Assembly (NCBI GenBank): GCA_028023455.1
Contig: JAQFVV010000031.1
Span: forward strand, 1,984,001-2,048,000
Source: Epiperipatus broadwayi
Taxonomy: Eukaryota > Onychophora > Udeonychophora > Euonychophora > Peripatidae
Length of the DNA stretch: 64,000 nt
Reading direction: 5' to 3'
Shown in pieces: positions 50,901 through 62,885 of the stretch. The translations under genes and the position numbers were made by a program. The notes under the pieces are model-generated. The model did no database searches, had not been told where the DNA came from, and saw only the letters and a program-made list of their open reading frames with translations. The first letter of the stretch is position 1, and each line of letters begins with the position of its first letter.

Positions 50901-52821
50901 CAATATTATGAATGTAATGGAAATTTAAGAGTATTTGTTAGAAGAGTTTTAAAGTAAAAGTTTTTGTTATATGTATTGGATTATTGTGAAATATTTATAT
51001 ATATTTTATGTATTTTTTTGTTGTTCCTTGATAAAAACTATAAAAGAATATAGTCAAAACGTTGGAGTATTTTTTGTATTTTATAATAGCTCTTATAATA
51101 TATCAAGATTTATAAAGAAGTTTGCATGTGGTTTATTTTTTATATATTGAAATTAATGGGCTATTTTTAAAATAGAAGACTGTGTTTGTTTGTTATTGAT
51201 TTAGTTTATTTATATAGATTATCTCAAAAATATTCTAAAGGAATGCAATATTGATTGTTTTCATTGGGAAGATATGATCAAAGATCATATACAATGAAGA
51301 GCTACAATTAGACAAAACCTTTAAGTGTTTCAGAAAGCAAATATTTCTGGCTAAAAAGTTAAAAAATAGGATTGCAAAATATCAAATAAACAGAATAATG
51401 GAGTAACTTGTTATCTATGTAAATATATTTATAGTTCATGGATTGGTTTGTATAATCATTAATAAAACTCATTTCTAATATTTTCTTTTTTCGATGTTAT
51501 GAATATATATATAGTGTAAGTAAGGATTGATGAATGCATTGAGAAAAAATATTTTGCAAGGAAAATTGTAACTTTAATTTTAAATCTTCCTTATTTTTGT
51601 ATATTACTTTAGACGATTACTAAATATTAATGTTTTATTCAACCATTAAAAAGTTAGTAAAATTCGTTAACTACAAAGAAAATCAAATTTTAAAAATAAA
51701 TTTAATTAGGTTTTTGATGTGTTAAAGTGCATCTGTAAACTATAAATAACAGATTGAGGATATATGACTTTTTATTTTTAATAATTTTAAGAAATAAATA
51801 ATTTTAAAAGATATGTTTAAGGAATGACAAGCTTGCACATTTAATTCTAAATTTAGTTATCTTTTGAACAAATTAAAGCCTGCTGATGCAAATAATTTTG
51901 AAATTTCTTTAGGGAGAAAAACTAATATTATTTTATTCTTCTTTGAAATATCAGTATTCTCAGCCATAAGTTTAGATGATAATTTTTGAAAATAAAATGA
52001 TTAAAAATTATTTTTACCTAGTTTTTAAATTAGAATGTAATTAAATTTTGCCAAAACATATGTTCTCTTTTAAAAATCATGTGACCTCAAATAAAGATTA
52101 TAAAAATGCTAGTTTTTTGGAAAGGGGAGAAAATTGTATATACTAAAATGTTAAGTAATTAAAATTTAATAATCTTGGCTAATACTTCTGTATTTCTATT
52201 CTATGTTTAACACCATAATACTAAAGTCATAAAGGTGATGAAGGAAAATTCATCTTAAAAGCTTGAAACTTCATACTACAAGCATTTTTCTTATTTATTT
52301 GTTCTGCATTTGTATTTTACTGCTATCTTATCTCCATTTCTTACTTAAAATTATGGATATACTTCTGAATCTCTATGAACCAAATTGTCAGTTTGTTAAT
52401 TAGTCAATTCTAATCAAAGTAAAATTAATATTTGATCAAAATGAATCAGTAGACTAAATGAACAATTTAAGACTTTTAAAATTGGTAAAATCCTCTTAAA
52501 AGTTTTAATTACTTGATAAATAACTTTTTGATATACTTTGTTTTATCTTTAATGATAATCCTACTTATAAAAAAAAAAGGAGAAAAGATATTGTAAGTTA
52601 TTTCATATTTCACTTACTTATTTAATTATAAAATGTTTAAGCTTACTGACTTTACCAAGTTCTATTTTGGTTTTTAGAAGTTTATCCCCATCTGTGAATA
52701 AAAATGGTCATGATTTGTTAACAATGTCGAAATATTTATGTCTTATAAATTAATAATCTTTCTTGGTATGTGAAACATTTTACATATTTAAAATGCATCA
52801 TCAAATTTCTATGTGTGTCTT
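47980..52821. other. A+T-rich non-coding sequence
   Basis: No gene supported. Around 51026-51065, cttgataaaaactat...atagtcaaaacgttgg resembles a decayed PLE-tail signature on the plus strand. An A-run/T-run block lies at 49831-49870. Confidence 0.5.
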
Positions 52822-52926
52822 GCGTTATTAGCCGAGAATTATCGCAGCTGCCATGCAAGCAAGTAGTTGGTTGCAGACGGCTGTGGGTTCGCGTCCCGGC
52901 CGATGCTATGACATATGGAAAAAAAA
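52822..52926 (+). mobile_element. tRNA-derived short SINE, copy 3
   Basis: The tRNA-like body is 52822-52906, with ttagccgagaatt as A box and gggttcgcgtccc as B box (52884-52896). It is followed by the family tail gctatgacatatgg and poly-A. The flanks tctatgtgtg (52808-52817) and tttatgtgtg (about 52931-52940) may be a diverged target duplication. Confidence 0.72.
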
Positions 52927-52940
52927 GACATTTATGTGTG

Positions 52941-54433
52941 ACATTTAATGTATTGATTGCACTGGTGGAAAAATGATTGGAATTCATCACACCAATTATC
53001 TACCTGTAAAACCTCTATCAAACTGCTTATAATAATTTTCATCAAGTAGATGTGTTAATCACATTAATAAACTTCAATTTTTTAGGTTTTTTTCTTTCTA
53101 AACATCACACGATCACCGTCTCTATACTAGCACATAATTGAGCTTAGATTGAAGATATTAACAATGTTTTCAGTTTCATTCTCATAGTTTTGTAGCAAAG
53201 TAGAGTTAAAAGGTGGCTGCTGGAGGGTTGCATTAGATCCTAAGATCTAGGTGCAGTGCTCTCAGATCCAAGGCTCCTCAATGATGATGGCCATAATCCA
53301 GAAACTAGTCTGGGGATATTGGATGAGTAGGCACTAGATAGGTATTTTATGCACAAGTCTTCTGGCATCCATTGATTACTCTGTTTGGCACAGGGTGGCA
53401 CTACTGTATGGAGAATTTTGCTTTTTTTTCTTTCTATTAGATTATTCAGTAATTTTATGTTAATAAAAAAAAATTTTTTTTCTCTCCCTCTTTTTTTAAA
53501 ATTAAATCATAAATGAATCATAAAAGATAAGAGGAAAACTAGAAGAAAAAACCCTGTAATAAATATTATGCTTTCAACGCCTTAAATTTTAGCAATATTT
53601 TTAAATTTATTCTAAATTGTTTCTGATAAAAAAAAATTGTAGCCTAAACAAAGAAAAAAAAATTCAAATGTGTGTGCTTATATACATAAATGTGTTAAAA
53701 TTAAAACTATAGTAATTTTTTAATTAAACATTTTTTCTATAATATATTATCAAAATCTAAAGAAATATATAGAAGTTTATAATTTATTTATACTATAACT
53801 ATATCAGTGAATTGTCCTTGCTAAAAATTCTAGAAAGTATTGCGTTTAAATAGTTATATAATAAATTTTTACCTTTGCTTGCTTTTATTTAAAACTGGTA
53901 TTTAAACTTGTTAAACTTTATGACCAATAGTTCTGTGTCAAATATTCACTTTTTGAGATAAAAGTGCTTGCTTTTGGAAAAGTTATCTTCTGAATATTTT
54001 TATCTTATCATTTTTTGCTGAAGAAAAATGCATACCCCCAAGCACATATAATCGTAGGAAGTCAGAGCTTGTATTATAATCACCATTTTATTCACTGAGA
54101 TATTTTAAAGTTGAAGTGAAATGATATATATTTTTTGGAAGCGCTAATATTTTATTACGCTTCTATATATTTTTGAAATAATGTACTTTGAATTTCTTGA
54201 ACTTATTATATTATATGTTTTTGATATTTGGGCAAAGCAGTATTTTAAAATCACTACTGTTTCTACTGTTTGATAGTGATATTTTTTTATATCCAATATA
54301 TATCATTAAAAATGTCATTATTAAATATTCATGTCGGTTATTAAATATTCCATATCTATTCTAATTTAAATAGTTTTAATTATCACACATACATGTAAGT
54401 TTTGGCATTCATATACACACCTACATCCATTTA
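52941..54433. other. A+T-rich non-coding sequence
   Basis: A less A+T-rich patch at 53205-53430 has a partly open frame (DPRLLNDDGHNPETSLGILDE) but contains stops and is not recognised. The rest has no support. Confidence 0.45.
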
Positions 54434-54460
54434 CACACTCCTCATTCATCATCATCATTA

Positions 54461-55210
54461 TCAACCATTATCAATCCACTGCAGGATGAAGGTCTCTCCA
54501 AGTTTAATCCATCTTCTCCGATCTTTAGCTTCTCTTCTCCTCATCACCCCTACACACTTTCTTATTTCATCCATCCATCTCACATGTGGTCTTTTTCTGG
54601 GTCTTTTACAATCTCTTGGAATCCAGTTTAAAATTTCAATTGTCCATCTATTATCATCTCTTCTAGCAATATGTCCAGCCCAACTCCACTTCAATCTTTT
54701 AATTTTTTCAATGAGGTCAGTAGCACCTGTTTGTTCTCTTACCCATACATTGCATTTTTGATCTCTTCTTATTACTCCTAACATACATCTCTCCATACTT
54801 CTTTGAGTGGTCTGAAGTCTCTACATTGCTCTTCTATTAAGTGTCCAAGTCTCAGATCCATAAGTAAGAACTGGTAAAACACATTTGTTAAAAACCTTCC
54901 TTTTCAAACACATAGGCATATTTCCTTTTAGTATAAAGTTATTTCTACCAAAAGCACTCCAACCAAGTTTAATTCTATGATTAATTTCCTCCATTATGTT
55001 TCTATTTATATTAATAATCTGACCAAGGTATTTGTAACTGTTAATTTCTTCTAATTCATCATAATCAATCTTTATTTTCATATTTTGAGCAAATCGATAA
55101 AACATTACTTTAATCTTTTTAACATTTATCTTTAGTTCTACTTTCCTACTTTCATCTGATAATTCCCTGCAACATATCCTGCAGCTCTGAAGCATTATTT
55201 GCAAAAACAA
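54461..55210 (-). pseudogene. RTE RT thumb and C-terminal domain (two frames)
   Basis: The first frame (54821-55210) has KVELKINVKKIKVMFY, INSYKYLGQIININ and VLPVLTYGSETWTLN. The second (54461-54796) has RLKWSWAGHIARRDDNRWT, PRDCKRPRKRPHVRWMDEI and WIKLGETFILQWIDNG to the end. These are the standard closing blocks of RTE ORFs. The stop lies about 15 bases before the tail of ATG/ATC-type repeats. Confidence 0.88.
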
Positions 55211-55649
55211 CTACATCATCTGTGAAATCTAAATGACTTAAATAATCTCCATTTACTTTCACTCCATTAGTTTCCCATTTTAATCCACAAAATACTTCTT
55301 GCAGCACTGTTGTAAAAAGTTTTGTAGATATGGAGTCACCTTGTCTTACACCTTTCTCAATGTTGACTTTCCCAGTATCATTATGTAATCTAATTGTTGC
55401 TGTTGTATTTTTATAAATATTCTTTAAAATATGACAATATCCTGGATCTATACCTTGATGATCCAATGCTTTAATCACTGAAGAAATGTTTATAGAATCA
55501 AATGCTTTTTCATAATCTACAAATCCAAAACATAATGACAACTCATATTCATTTGTCCTTTCTATAACTTCTCTCAACACCTGGATATGATCTATTGTAC
55601 TAAAACCACTTTTAAATCCAGCTTGTTCTCTTGGTTGGTGGAAATCCAA
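55152..55649 (-). pseudogene. RTE reverse transcriptase palm
   Basis: 165 residues. EQAGFKSGFSTIDHI, then FGFVDYEKAFDSI with the first catalytic aspartate, GVRQGDSISTKLF, and HLDFTDDVVVFA, the YxDD-equivalent box (FTDD, where FADD is usual). The active-site aspartates are intact. The frame ends shortly after the box, where a shift moves the thumb to the following frame. Confidence 0.9.
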
Positions 55650-56204
55650 TGTTCTCTGTAGACGAGTTGTAATTATCTTGGTAAAAATTTTATATAAAAC
55701 TGATAAAAGGCTGATAGGTCTGTAATTTCTAATATCTTCTTTATCACCTTTTTTAAATATTATTATTACTGCATTCTTCCAATCTTCTGGTACATCTTTA
55801 TCATTTAGACATTTGGTATATAACTTTGCTAAAAAAATTTCTATTTCTTCACCTGCTTCTTTTAATATATCAATTATAATTCCATCATTTCCTCAAGCCT
55901 TTCCTTTCTTCATACACTTAATTGCATGTCTCACTTCTTCATTTAAAATTCTGGGCAATTCGGAAGATGTAATAGATATAGGAGGTACTTGTTCTTTATT
56001 ACTATATAATTCTTGATAAAAATCTTCTACCAATTTCATGATGTCATCTCTCTTTTTAGTAATAATTCCATCTTTTTTTCTTATTGCAGATATAAATTTC
56101 CTACCAATACCAAAATGTTGTTTTACATTCTTAAGACTTTTATTTTCTTCTACAGCTTTTCTTCCTAGTTCACAGTTATACTTTCTTATATCATTTTCAA
56201 TTCT
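55650..56204 (-). pseudogene. RTE linker and RT N-terminal motifs, multiply broken
   Basis: Pieces in different frames read KCMKKGKA, stop, GNDGIIIDILKEAG (about 55850-55925), VPEDWKNAVIIIFKKGDKEDI and NYRPISLLSVLYKIFTKI (about 55675-55800). These are the first conserved RT blocks. The in-frame TGA at 55893-55895 interrupts the block usually reading KAxGxDGI. Order and spacing agree with RTE elements. Confidence 0.8.
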
Positions 56205-56717
56205 TTACCGCACCATTTTACAAAATTCAAGATATTCAATTCTTTTTAATGCATCATTTTTGTATATCTTCATATTCCTTCTTTTCTTCATAAATTCTCT
56301 AGTCTCAGTAGAAATTTTATTGGTCAATTGCTGCTTTTTTCTACCAGCTATCTTTGTTGCAGTTTTTAAAAGTGTATCAGTTATTTTCATATTAATTTCA
56401 TTCAAATCTGAATTATGCTCAAAATCTACTAATACTTGAAACCGATTTCTAAGTTCTAATTTAAATTCATTAGAATGTTTCTGAAGATTAGGAATATCAA
56501 CTGTAAATATTGTTTTTCTTAATAATTTTTGTCTCTCTAGTTTCACATTAACACGTATCTTACACCTTACTAATCGATGATCACTTCCTGTGTTAAATTT
56601 ATTAAGAACATTACAATCTTGAAATATGTATTTCCTATTAGTCAAAATATAATCCAATTCTGCTGTACCTTCATTCGGATGCTTCCATGTCCCATTTCCT
56701 TTTAACATTTTTCTCAA
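56205..56717 (-). pseudogene. RTE endonuclease end and linker
   Basis: 170 residues overlapping the previous frame by 47 bases, the result of a frameshift near 56700. It contains GTAELDYILTNRKY and the endonuclease SDH motif, followed by a basic, low-complexity linker (ETREFMKKRRNMK) that leads toward the RT. It ends at a stop at about 56205, where the linker again changes frame. Confidence 0.85.
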
Positions 56718-57417
56718 AAAAAGAATTCATAATATAAAGTTTTTCTTTTTCTGCAAACTCCACAAGTCTATGTCCTCTCTCATTTCTATTACCATAACCA
56801 AAATTACCTACAGCACTTTCATCTTTCATTTGTTTACCAATTCTAGCATTAAAGTCTCCCATAACAATTTTAAAATGTTGTTTACTCTGATCAAAAGCCT
56901 TTTTTACATCCATATAAAAATCTTCTACTACTTCATCACTATGAGAACTTGTTGGGGCATAAACCTGAATTATCTGCATTTGGTATCTGCTATTAAGTTG
57001 TATAACTAATCTTGCCACTCTGTCCGATACACCATCAATCTCCACAATATTGTTCTTCCACTTTTTATTTATAATGAATCCTACTCCACTTGTATTTCCA
57101 ATATTTGTGCCTTTATAATAGAATACATATCCACTTTTTAAATCAATTGTCTCTTCACCTTTTCTTCTAACTTCACAAAGTCCAATAATGTCCCATTTAA
57201 TATAAGAAAGTTCTTCTTCTAATTCTTGAAATCTTCCTTCACTTGAAATTGATCTGCAGTTGTAAGTACCTAAATAAAAAGTCATCATCAAATGGCAGCC
57301 TGGGTTTGCAATCAGGGGATTCTTAGCATCCTCCGCCTTTGGCCACCAACCACTGCCTTGGTTGGTAACTTTACAGCCTCCTGGGAATAAGGGCCATGCT
57401 TTATTTTTGTCTGTCAT
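56671..57417 (-). pseudogene. RTE apurinic-type endonuclease domain
   Basis: 248 residues. After a leader with WPLFPGGCKVTNQGSGWW come the endonuclease motifs: GTYNCRSIS, IGLCEVRRKGEE (catalytic glutamate), VGFIINKKW, QVYAPTSSHSDE and VMGDFNARIG (catalytic aspartate and asparagine). The final motif, GSDHRLVRCKI with the active-site histidine, is in the next frame (about 56570-56590). The enzyme nicks target DNA for target-primed reverse transcription. The first methionine, at 57417, is plausible because the leader peptide is conserved in related elements often annotated as craniofacial development protein 2-like. Confidence 0.9.
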
Positions 57418-57755
57418 AATTGTATATATGTATTGGAAAAATATTTATCATTTACACAAACCTTCATTCTGCCTTATCAGGTACTGAGAAGAAAGACCAT
57501 GGTGTTTCTTGATCTTAAACTCAGAGGTAAAAAGCCAATAAACTCACCATGCTGGCTAATGCATGTTGGTGAGCAGCCCATCCATGTTCATATACTATAT
57601 GAATAATCACATAGTAATAACAGCTGCAACGACAAGAACGTATGGAGTGGACATTAGGAATTTGCCCTGCTCGGTTCCTTTAAGGCCTTCAAGAGAAATC
57701 AAAGGGTCTCCTTTCAGTTAATAGCAAACTCCTTTCTGCAGCCACACTCCTCATT

Positions 57756-58763
57756 ATAAAAAGATAAAGATTAACCTTTTTTTAGCAATTTTTTCCCCAA
57801 AGATATAAATCTTGGAATAGAAACTAGACTATTAGTCAGTCAAAAAAAGAGTCATAGATCACATAACCTTATTCTCTTAAGCTTGTAAGTTATAAACAAT
57901 GAGGATTGCCAATTCATCTAAACCTACCCTGGAACCTCTCTGAGGAGTGCCAAAGCATGAAACTAATGGGCAGGGTTTGGAGGGGGGGGGTTCCTGACAG
58001 AGATATTTTAGACTATCAGTCAATTTTTTTTTTAGATATAGCAAATATCCAAAAAATATTTGTCATTTGTTATATTTTTATTAGATCTTAAATTAGAAAT
58101 TAATCTTATTAAATTTCTTTGCCCAAGGGATCATAGCTAAACTGAACGAAGAAATCTTTATAAAAGAAAATCCAGGATACTCATTTGATGTAGTCTCATA
58201 TTTCTTATTGTATATATATTTTATATCAAGTTCAAATTTCAATTCTTATATATTATTAATAAAATCCTTTTTATATATATGTATATTTACTTTTCTTTCA
58301 GTTGTTCAATTTAATTATTTCAATATCTGTACTCTACAATAAGCCTCAATTACTTCTTTTACTGATGGTGAGCAAAAGTGAATGCTTAAGTTATTGTGTT
58401 TCAGATAAACCTAAGTTTGACGTTCATATTGTTTTCATGAGTAGTATGTGCATTACTCTACACTGAAATGGTTTAAATAAAGTGAAAATATCTGTGGATA
58501 AAATAAATATATTTTAATACATTGCAATGTTAAGCTACTCTTGAAAATATTCTCTTCTCATTAAAGCAATTATTTTGAAGATATTTAACTTGATATTTTA
58601 TTAAAAATAAAGATTCTTTTTATAACTTTATGTGATAGATTTAAAACTAAAAAATAGCTTATGTTTTATTGAGAGAGTAGCTAAGATTTCCCTCACATCT
58701 GACTGATTGTGACAAATTCTTCTTAATGCTTCTTGAAATGCATAAATTTATTTTTCTCTCTAT
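57756..58763. other. A+T-rich non-coding sequence
   Basis: Nothing recognised between the RTE insertion and the next RTE fragment. Confidence 0.55.
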
Positions 58764-58774
58764 AATTCCAATTA

Positions 58775-59086
58775 AAGTATGGAGAGATGCATGTTGGGAA
58801 TAACAAGAAGAGATCAAAAACACAATATATGGGTAAGAGAACAAACAGATGTTACTGACTTCATTGAAAAAATTAAAAGGCTAAAGTGAAGTTGGGATGG
58901 AAATATTGCTAGAAGAGATGATAATAGGTGGACAATTGAAATTTTAAATGGGATTGTGAGATGGATGGATGAAATAAGAAAGTGTGCAGGGGTGATGTGG
59001 AGAAGAGAAGCTAAAGATTGGAGATGATGGATTGAACTTGGGGTGACCTTCATCCTGCAGTGGATTGATAATAGTTGATGATGATG
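58775..59086 (+). mobile_element. 5'-truncated RTE copy
   Basis: It matches the last 310 bases of the RTE at 54447-57742 in opposite orientation (atgggtaagagaacaaacag, aataggtggacaattgaaat, and the gatgatgatga tail). The target duplication aattccaatta flanks it (58764-58774 and 59087-59097). Confidence 0.88.
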
Positions 59087-59384
59087 AATTCCAATTAGAA
59101 AAATCATCATAGTAAATTTATCTAGCTGAATGTGAACTCTGTTCTATTTTCAAATACATTTTAATTTGGTTTTATCACTATATAAAAATCAGAATGAGAT
59201 ATTTAATTCATTCATTTTCTGTTATAATATATACATATCATTAGTTTGTAGAAATAAATTAATATTAAAAGGAAATATTATTTGGAAAATAAAGACTTTA
59301 ATAGATGTGTTCAACCAGGTCTTACAGATAAATTTGAGAGTTGAAAATTTAACGGAAAAGAAATATAGAGTCATCTGATCACAC

Positions 59385-59685
59385 AATAATATATTGGAAG
59401 TAACAAAAATAAAATATATGAGTGAGAGAACTAAGAAGTATCATTGACATCATTAGAAAAATTAAAAGTAGGCTGAAATAAAACTAGTCTGGAACATATT
59501 GCAAGAAAAAGTGACAAAAAATGAACAACTAAAATCTTAAATTGGATCTCAAGAGATTTAAAAAGTCCTGGAAAGAGATCATATACAAAATAAATGAATA
59601 AAAAAAGGATTTTTGGTGGAGTAATGTGGAAAAGAGAAAGTATGATTCAGCAGTGAATAAATATTGTTTAAAAATAATGATTTAT
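59385..59685 (+). mobile_element. Diverged RTE 3' fragment
   Basis: The order of motifs is the same as in the preceding fragment (gagtgagagaac, gaacaactaaaatcttaaattgg, cagcagtgaataaatattg), but with many substitutions and a lost tail. It is the oldest of the RTE copies here. Confidence 0.7.
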
Positions 59686-59877
59686 ATTTGTAATAATATA
59701 TAATTACATATACTTATAACATATAATGTTTAATTTGGATTTTGGCATCTGGGTACTAATTCAAAGTCATATCCAATAAAATGTAATTAATAATGCAACA
59801 TAGACCTATATGTGGAACAATAATAAAATTTTTAAATATGCTGTCATAAAATAAGTATAAAAACATAAAATAAATAA

Positions 59878-60005
59878 ATGCAATCACTTTTTTTTTTTTA
59901 AATGTCATAGCATTGGCCGGGACACGAACCTACAACCCGAGCAACTGCCTGCAAGTGCAAGGCAGTTGCGCTGACTTCTCAACCACCAATGCAATCACTT
60001 TTTTT
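59878..60005 (-). mobile_element. tRNA-derived short SINE, copy 4
   Basis: The tRNA-like body (59910-59992, minus strand) has a perfect 7-bp acceptor-like pairing GCATTGG/CCAATGC and an anticodon-arm-like hairpin (AACTGCC...GGCAGTT). The B box is GTAGGTTCGTGTCCC. It is followed by ATGACATTT and poly-A. Direct repeats aatgcaatcacttttttt flank it at 59878 and 59988. The best-preserved copy for structure. Confidence 0.82.
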
Positions 60006-60871
60006 GCAAGATTTTAACAAAATTGTAGTAACTTTCTGGTGGAAATCAACTTCCAAAAGAAGGTAGCTAGTACATATAATACATAACTATATGATGTGTG
60101 ATTTCAGTTCATGACAGTTTTGGCTATATTTGTCACTCTCTTAATACAATTTAATATCATGTTTACCACCATTTTATAAACAGCAATGAAGCATCCAGCA
60201 ACAAACAGTAAAATTCTTTATGTCTATTAAAAATGCATTTTGACATAGTCATGTCTAAAAAATTCTCACTAAAAATAAAAATAGTTTCATGATTGGAATT
60301 CAACCATTATTATAAAAATTAAAATTAAAAGGGGTTGAACTAATAGAAAAAGCTATAATCCAAAAATCAAGGGTAGATGAGGGGTGGGGATACAGTTTTA
60401 TTCATTATTATTATTATTATTTGTAAACCTATATATTCCTTGTTATAATATTAAAATGCAAATAGATTTTTTAATATCTTTTAATTTGCATTTCACATTA
60501 AGTAATCAATAAGAAATTATTTCAATGATAATTAAAGACAATAAATTATAAATTTGTTTTTTTCAGGCAAAAAATTTAATATACATCATTATAAAAGAAA
60601 TATAATTATTATGGATGGCTTTTTTATTCAATTATTATTTTTTAAAATTTATCCCCCCCCCCCGAGCTGAGCATAAGCTAAACATGGTCGCAGCTTTGAA
60701 ATTACATCTGCTAACATTGTCTGCTCCAAAAGAAATAATACTAAACGTAAAGTTAATGGGGTCTGGCATATTGCAAACACATACACACAAACGGAAAAAA
60801 AGAATCCTGCATCCCCCTATCAAATAAATGATTCATTTAAATTAAATTATTAACATCCTATATTTAAATTT
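60006..60871. other. A+T-rich non-coding sequence
   Basis: No gene supported. A run of C (60653-60663) next to a GC-richer patch at 60653-60780 is unexplained. Confidence 0.5.
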
Positions 60872-61038
60872 TATATATATATGTGTGCTCTGCACACAGT
60901 TAATGAAGCTATTAATAAATTGTCAAAATTTTTACTGCCAAGCGCTTTTGGGACAGTCTACAGTTCCATATTCATGTCGAGTTATTCTGTTAATAACTGT
61001 AAAACTATGCAAATTTTATGCAAATTTATATGCAGATG

Positions 61039-61883
61039 TTACATGGACCATTTATGAGATAGGGAATAGCAGGCCTCTCTTCTGTTGATTGCCGATGGGT
61101 CAGCCGCAATGAAGTAAGCTTCCCTAACTTTACGTTTGGTGTCGTTTGTTTCAGAGCAAACGACACTGGCTGTGGTAGGTAGAAAAGCATGTCCAGAGTT
61201 TCTTTCGTGTTCGACAAAAATCGAATTACCTTCATACTTTGTTTTGGTTTTATTGTAAAGGTATCGGTGTTGAGCTACTCTGGTGGCAATGTTAGTTTTG
61301 GTCTCTCCATAATATGTTGCCATGCAATTTCTTTGGGGGCAGGTAATTTTGTACACAACTTGAGGGGTGAGTTCAGGTTTGATCCTGTCTTTGGTATTAT
61401 TTATCAGTCTATTGGTGTTGGGAGGTGAATGGAAAGCGACTTCAAAGTCACATGATAGTTGATTGATAAGGCTTTTAGCTGTAGAGTGAACGTATGGGAT
61501 TAAGATTCTTGGTTTGTTTTCTTTCTTGTGGTTGTGGTTTATTTTATAGAAAAATTTGTTGACTTTTCTGTTGATGGATGAATAAGTGTGTCCAATTTTC
61601 CTTAAATCAGTTATATAATTGATGAGATTTTTTCTTTTATCTGCCTCATATTTGCACAAGTTATGGTTCCTAAACATGAATGAGGAGAGGGCTGCAAGTT
61701 TGTGTGAGTGAGGCGCATAAGAATTGGGGTTTGTCAAGCCTCTTACTTCCAAAGGTTTGACTACCATTTGGTAGTCCAGCTTATCTATGTTTTTGCTAAC
61801 ACATATGTCAAGATATTTGACCTGTTTGTCTTGGTTTTCCCAAGTAGTAGTAAAAGTAAGTTTGGTATTATTATGGAGGCTAT
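61039..61883 (-). pseudogene. PLE protein, minus copy: RT thumb plus GIY-YIG nuclease (5'-truncated)
   Basis: Open from about 61870 to its stop near 61036, with first methionine at 61767 (MVVKPLEVRGL). It differs from the plus copy at only a few residues (for example a proline/histidine-flanked alanine in place of methionine early on, and histidine for arginine and methionine for threonine near the end). It lacks the YIDD box. All nuclease motifs seen in the plus copy are present. Confidence 0.85.
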
Positions 61884-62814
61884 CATGTCAACCCCACATA
61901 TGATATATACGTGCTACATTGATGACATATTCGTTGCTGTCCCAGAAGACATCATCTCTAACCTTCACAATAGCCTCCATAATAATACCAAACTTACTTT
62001 TACTACTACTTGGGAAAACCAAGACAAACAGGTCAAATACCTTGACATATGTGTTAGCAAAAACATAGATAAGCTGGACTACCAAATGGTAGTCAAACCT
62101 TTGGAAGTAAGAGGCTTGACAAACCCCAATTCTTACATGCCTCACTCACACAAACTTGCAGCCCTCTCCTCATTCATGTTTAGGAACCATAACTTGTGCA
62201 AATATGAGGCAGATAAAAGAAAAAATCTCATCAATTATATAACTGATTTAAGGAAAATTGGACACACTTATTCATCCATCAACAGAAAAGTCAACAAATT
62301 TTTCTATAAAATAAACCACAACCACAAGAAAGAAAACAAACCAAGAATCTTAATCCCATACGTTCACTCTACAGCTAAAAGCCTTATCAATCAACTATCA
62401 TGTGACTTTGAAGTCGCTTTCCATTCACCTCCCAACACCAATAGACTGATAAATAATACCAAAGACAGGATCAAACCTGAACTCACCCCTCAAGTTGTGT
62501 ACAAAATTACCTGCCCCCAAAGAAATTGCATGGCAACATATTATGGAGAGACCAAAACTAACATTGCCACCAGAGTAGCTCAACACCGATACCTTTACAA
62601 TAAAACCAAAACAAAGTATGAAGGTAATTCGATTTTTGTCGAACACGAAAGAAACTCTGGACATGCTTTTCTACCTACCACAGCCAGTGTCGTTTGCTCT
62701 GAAACAAATGACACCAAACGTAAAGTTAGGGAAGCTTACTTCATTGCGGCTGACCCATCGGCAATCAACAGAAGAGAGGCCTGCTATTCCCTATCTCGTA
62801 AATGGTCCACGTAA
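61884..62814 (+). pseudogene. PLE protein, plus copy: RT from the YxDD box plus GIY-YIG nuclease (5'-truncated)
   Basis: The open frame is intact from the loop to TAA at 62812-62814. It begins MIYTCYIDDIFVAVPEDI with the YIDD catalytic box at 61915-61926. It continues through the RT thumb (VKYLDICVSKNIDKLDY, NYITDLRKIGHTYSSINRKV), then the nuclease VVYKITCPQRNCMATYYGET with the GIY and YIG equivalents, and NSGHAFLPTTASVV to the end. The computed frame extends upstream to 61708, but that part is antisense to the other arm and is not PLE protein. The first RT motifs (fingers and first palm aspartate) are absent, so the product could not be an active RT. The nuclease half looks complete. Confidence 0.88.
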
Positions 62815-62885
62815 CATCTGCATATAAATTTGCATAAAATTTGCATAGTTTTACAGTTATTAACAGAATAACTCGCCATGAATAT

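Larger units (their letters stand above)
54447..57742 (-). mobile_element. Full-length RTE-type LINE, inactivated
   Basis: Identical 13-base direct repeats cacactcctcatt lie at 54434-54446 and 57743-57755, bounding a 3296-base insertion. On the minus strand it has a 5' leader of about 325 bases, an APE endonuclease, a reverse transcriptase, a C-terminal domain and a 3' tail of ATG/GAT-type repeats, as is typical of RTE elements. The main ORF is split into five or more frames by shifts and at least one TGA (55893-55895). Three more copies of its 3' end lie downstream in the window. Confidence 0.93.

Noticed and set aside
54402-54761. 119-residue plus-strand frame
   Set aside because: Antisense shadow of the RTE C-terminal coding region, where motifs are clear on the minus strand.
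56038-56439. 133-residue hydrophobic plus-strand frame
   Set aside because: Antisense to the RTE linker; hydrophobicity follows from the complementary lysine-rich codons.
61708-61883. N-terminal part of the long plus-strand frame that crosses the PLE palindrome centre
   Set aside because: It is antisense to the minus-strand PLE copy; open only because the arms are inverted copies. The real PLE protein segment starts in the loop.
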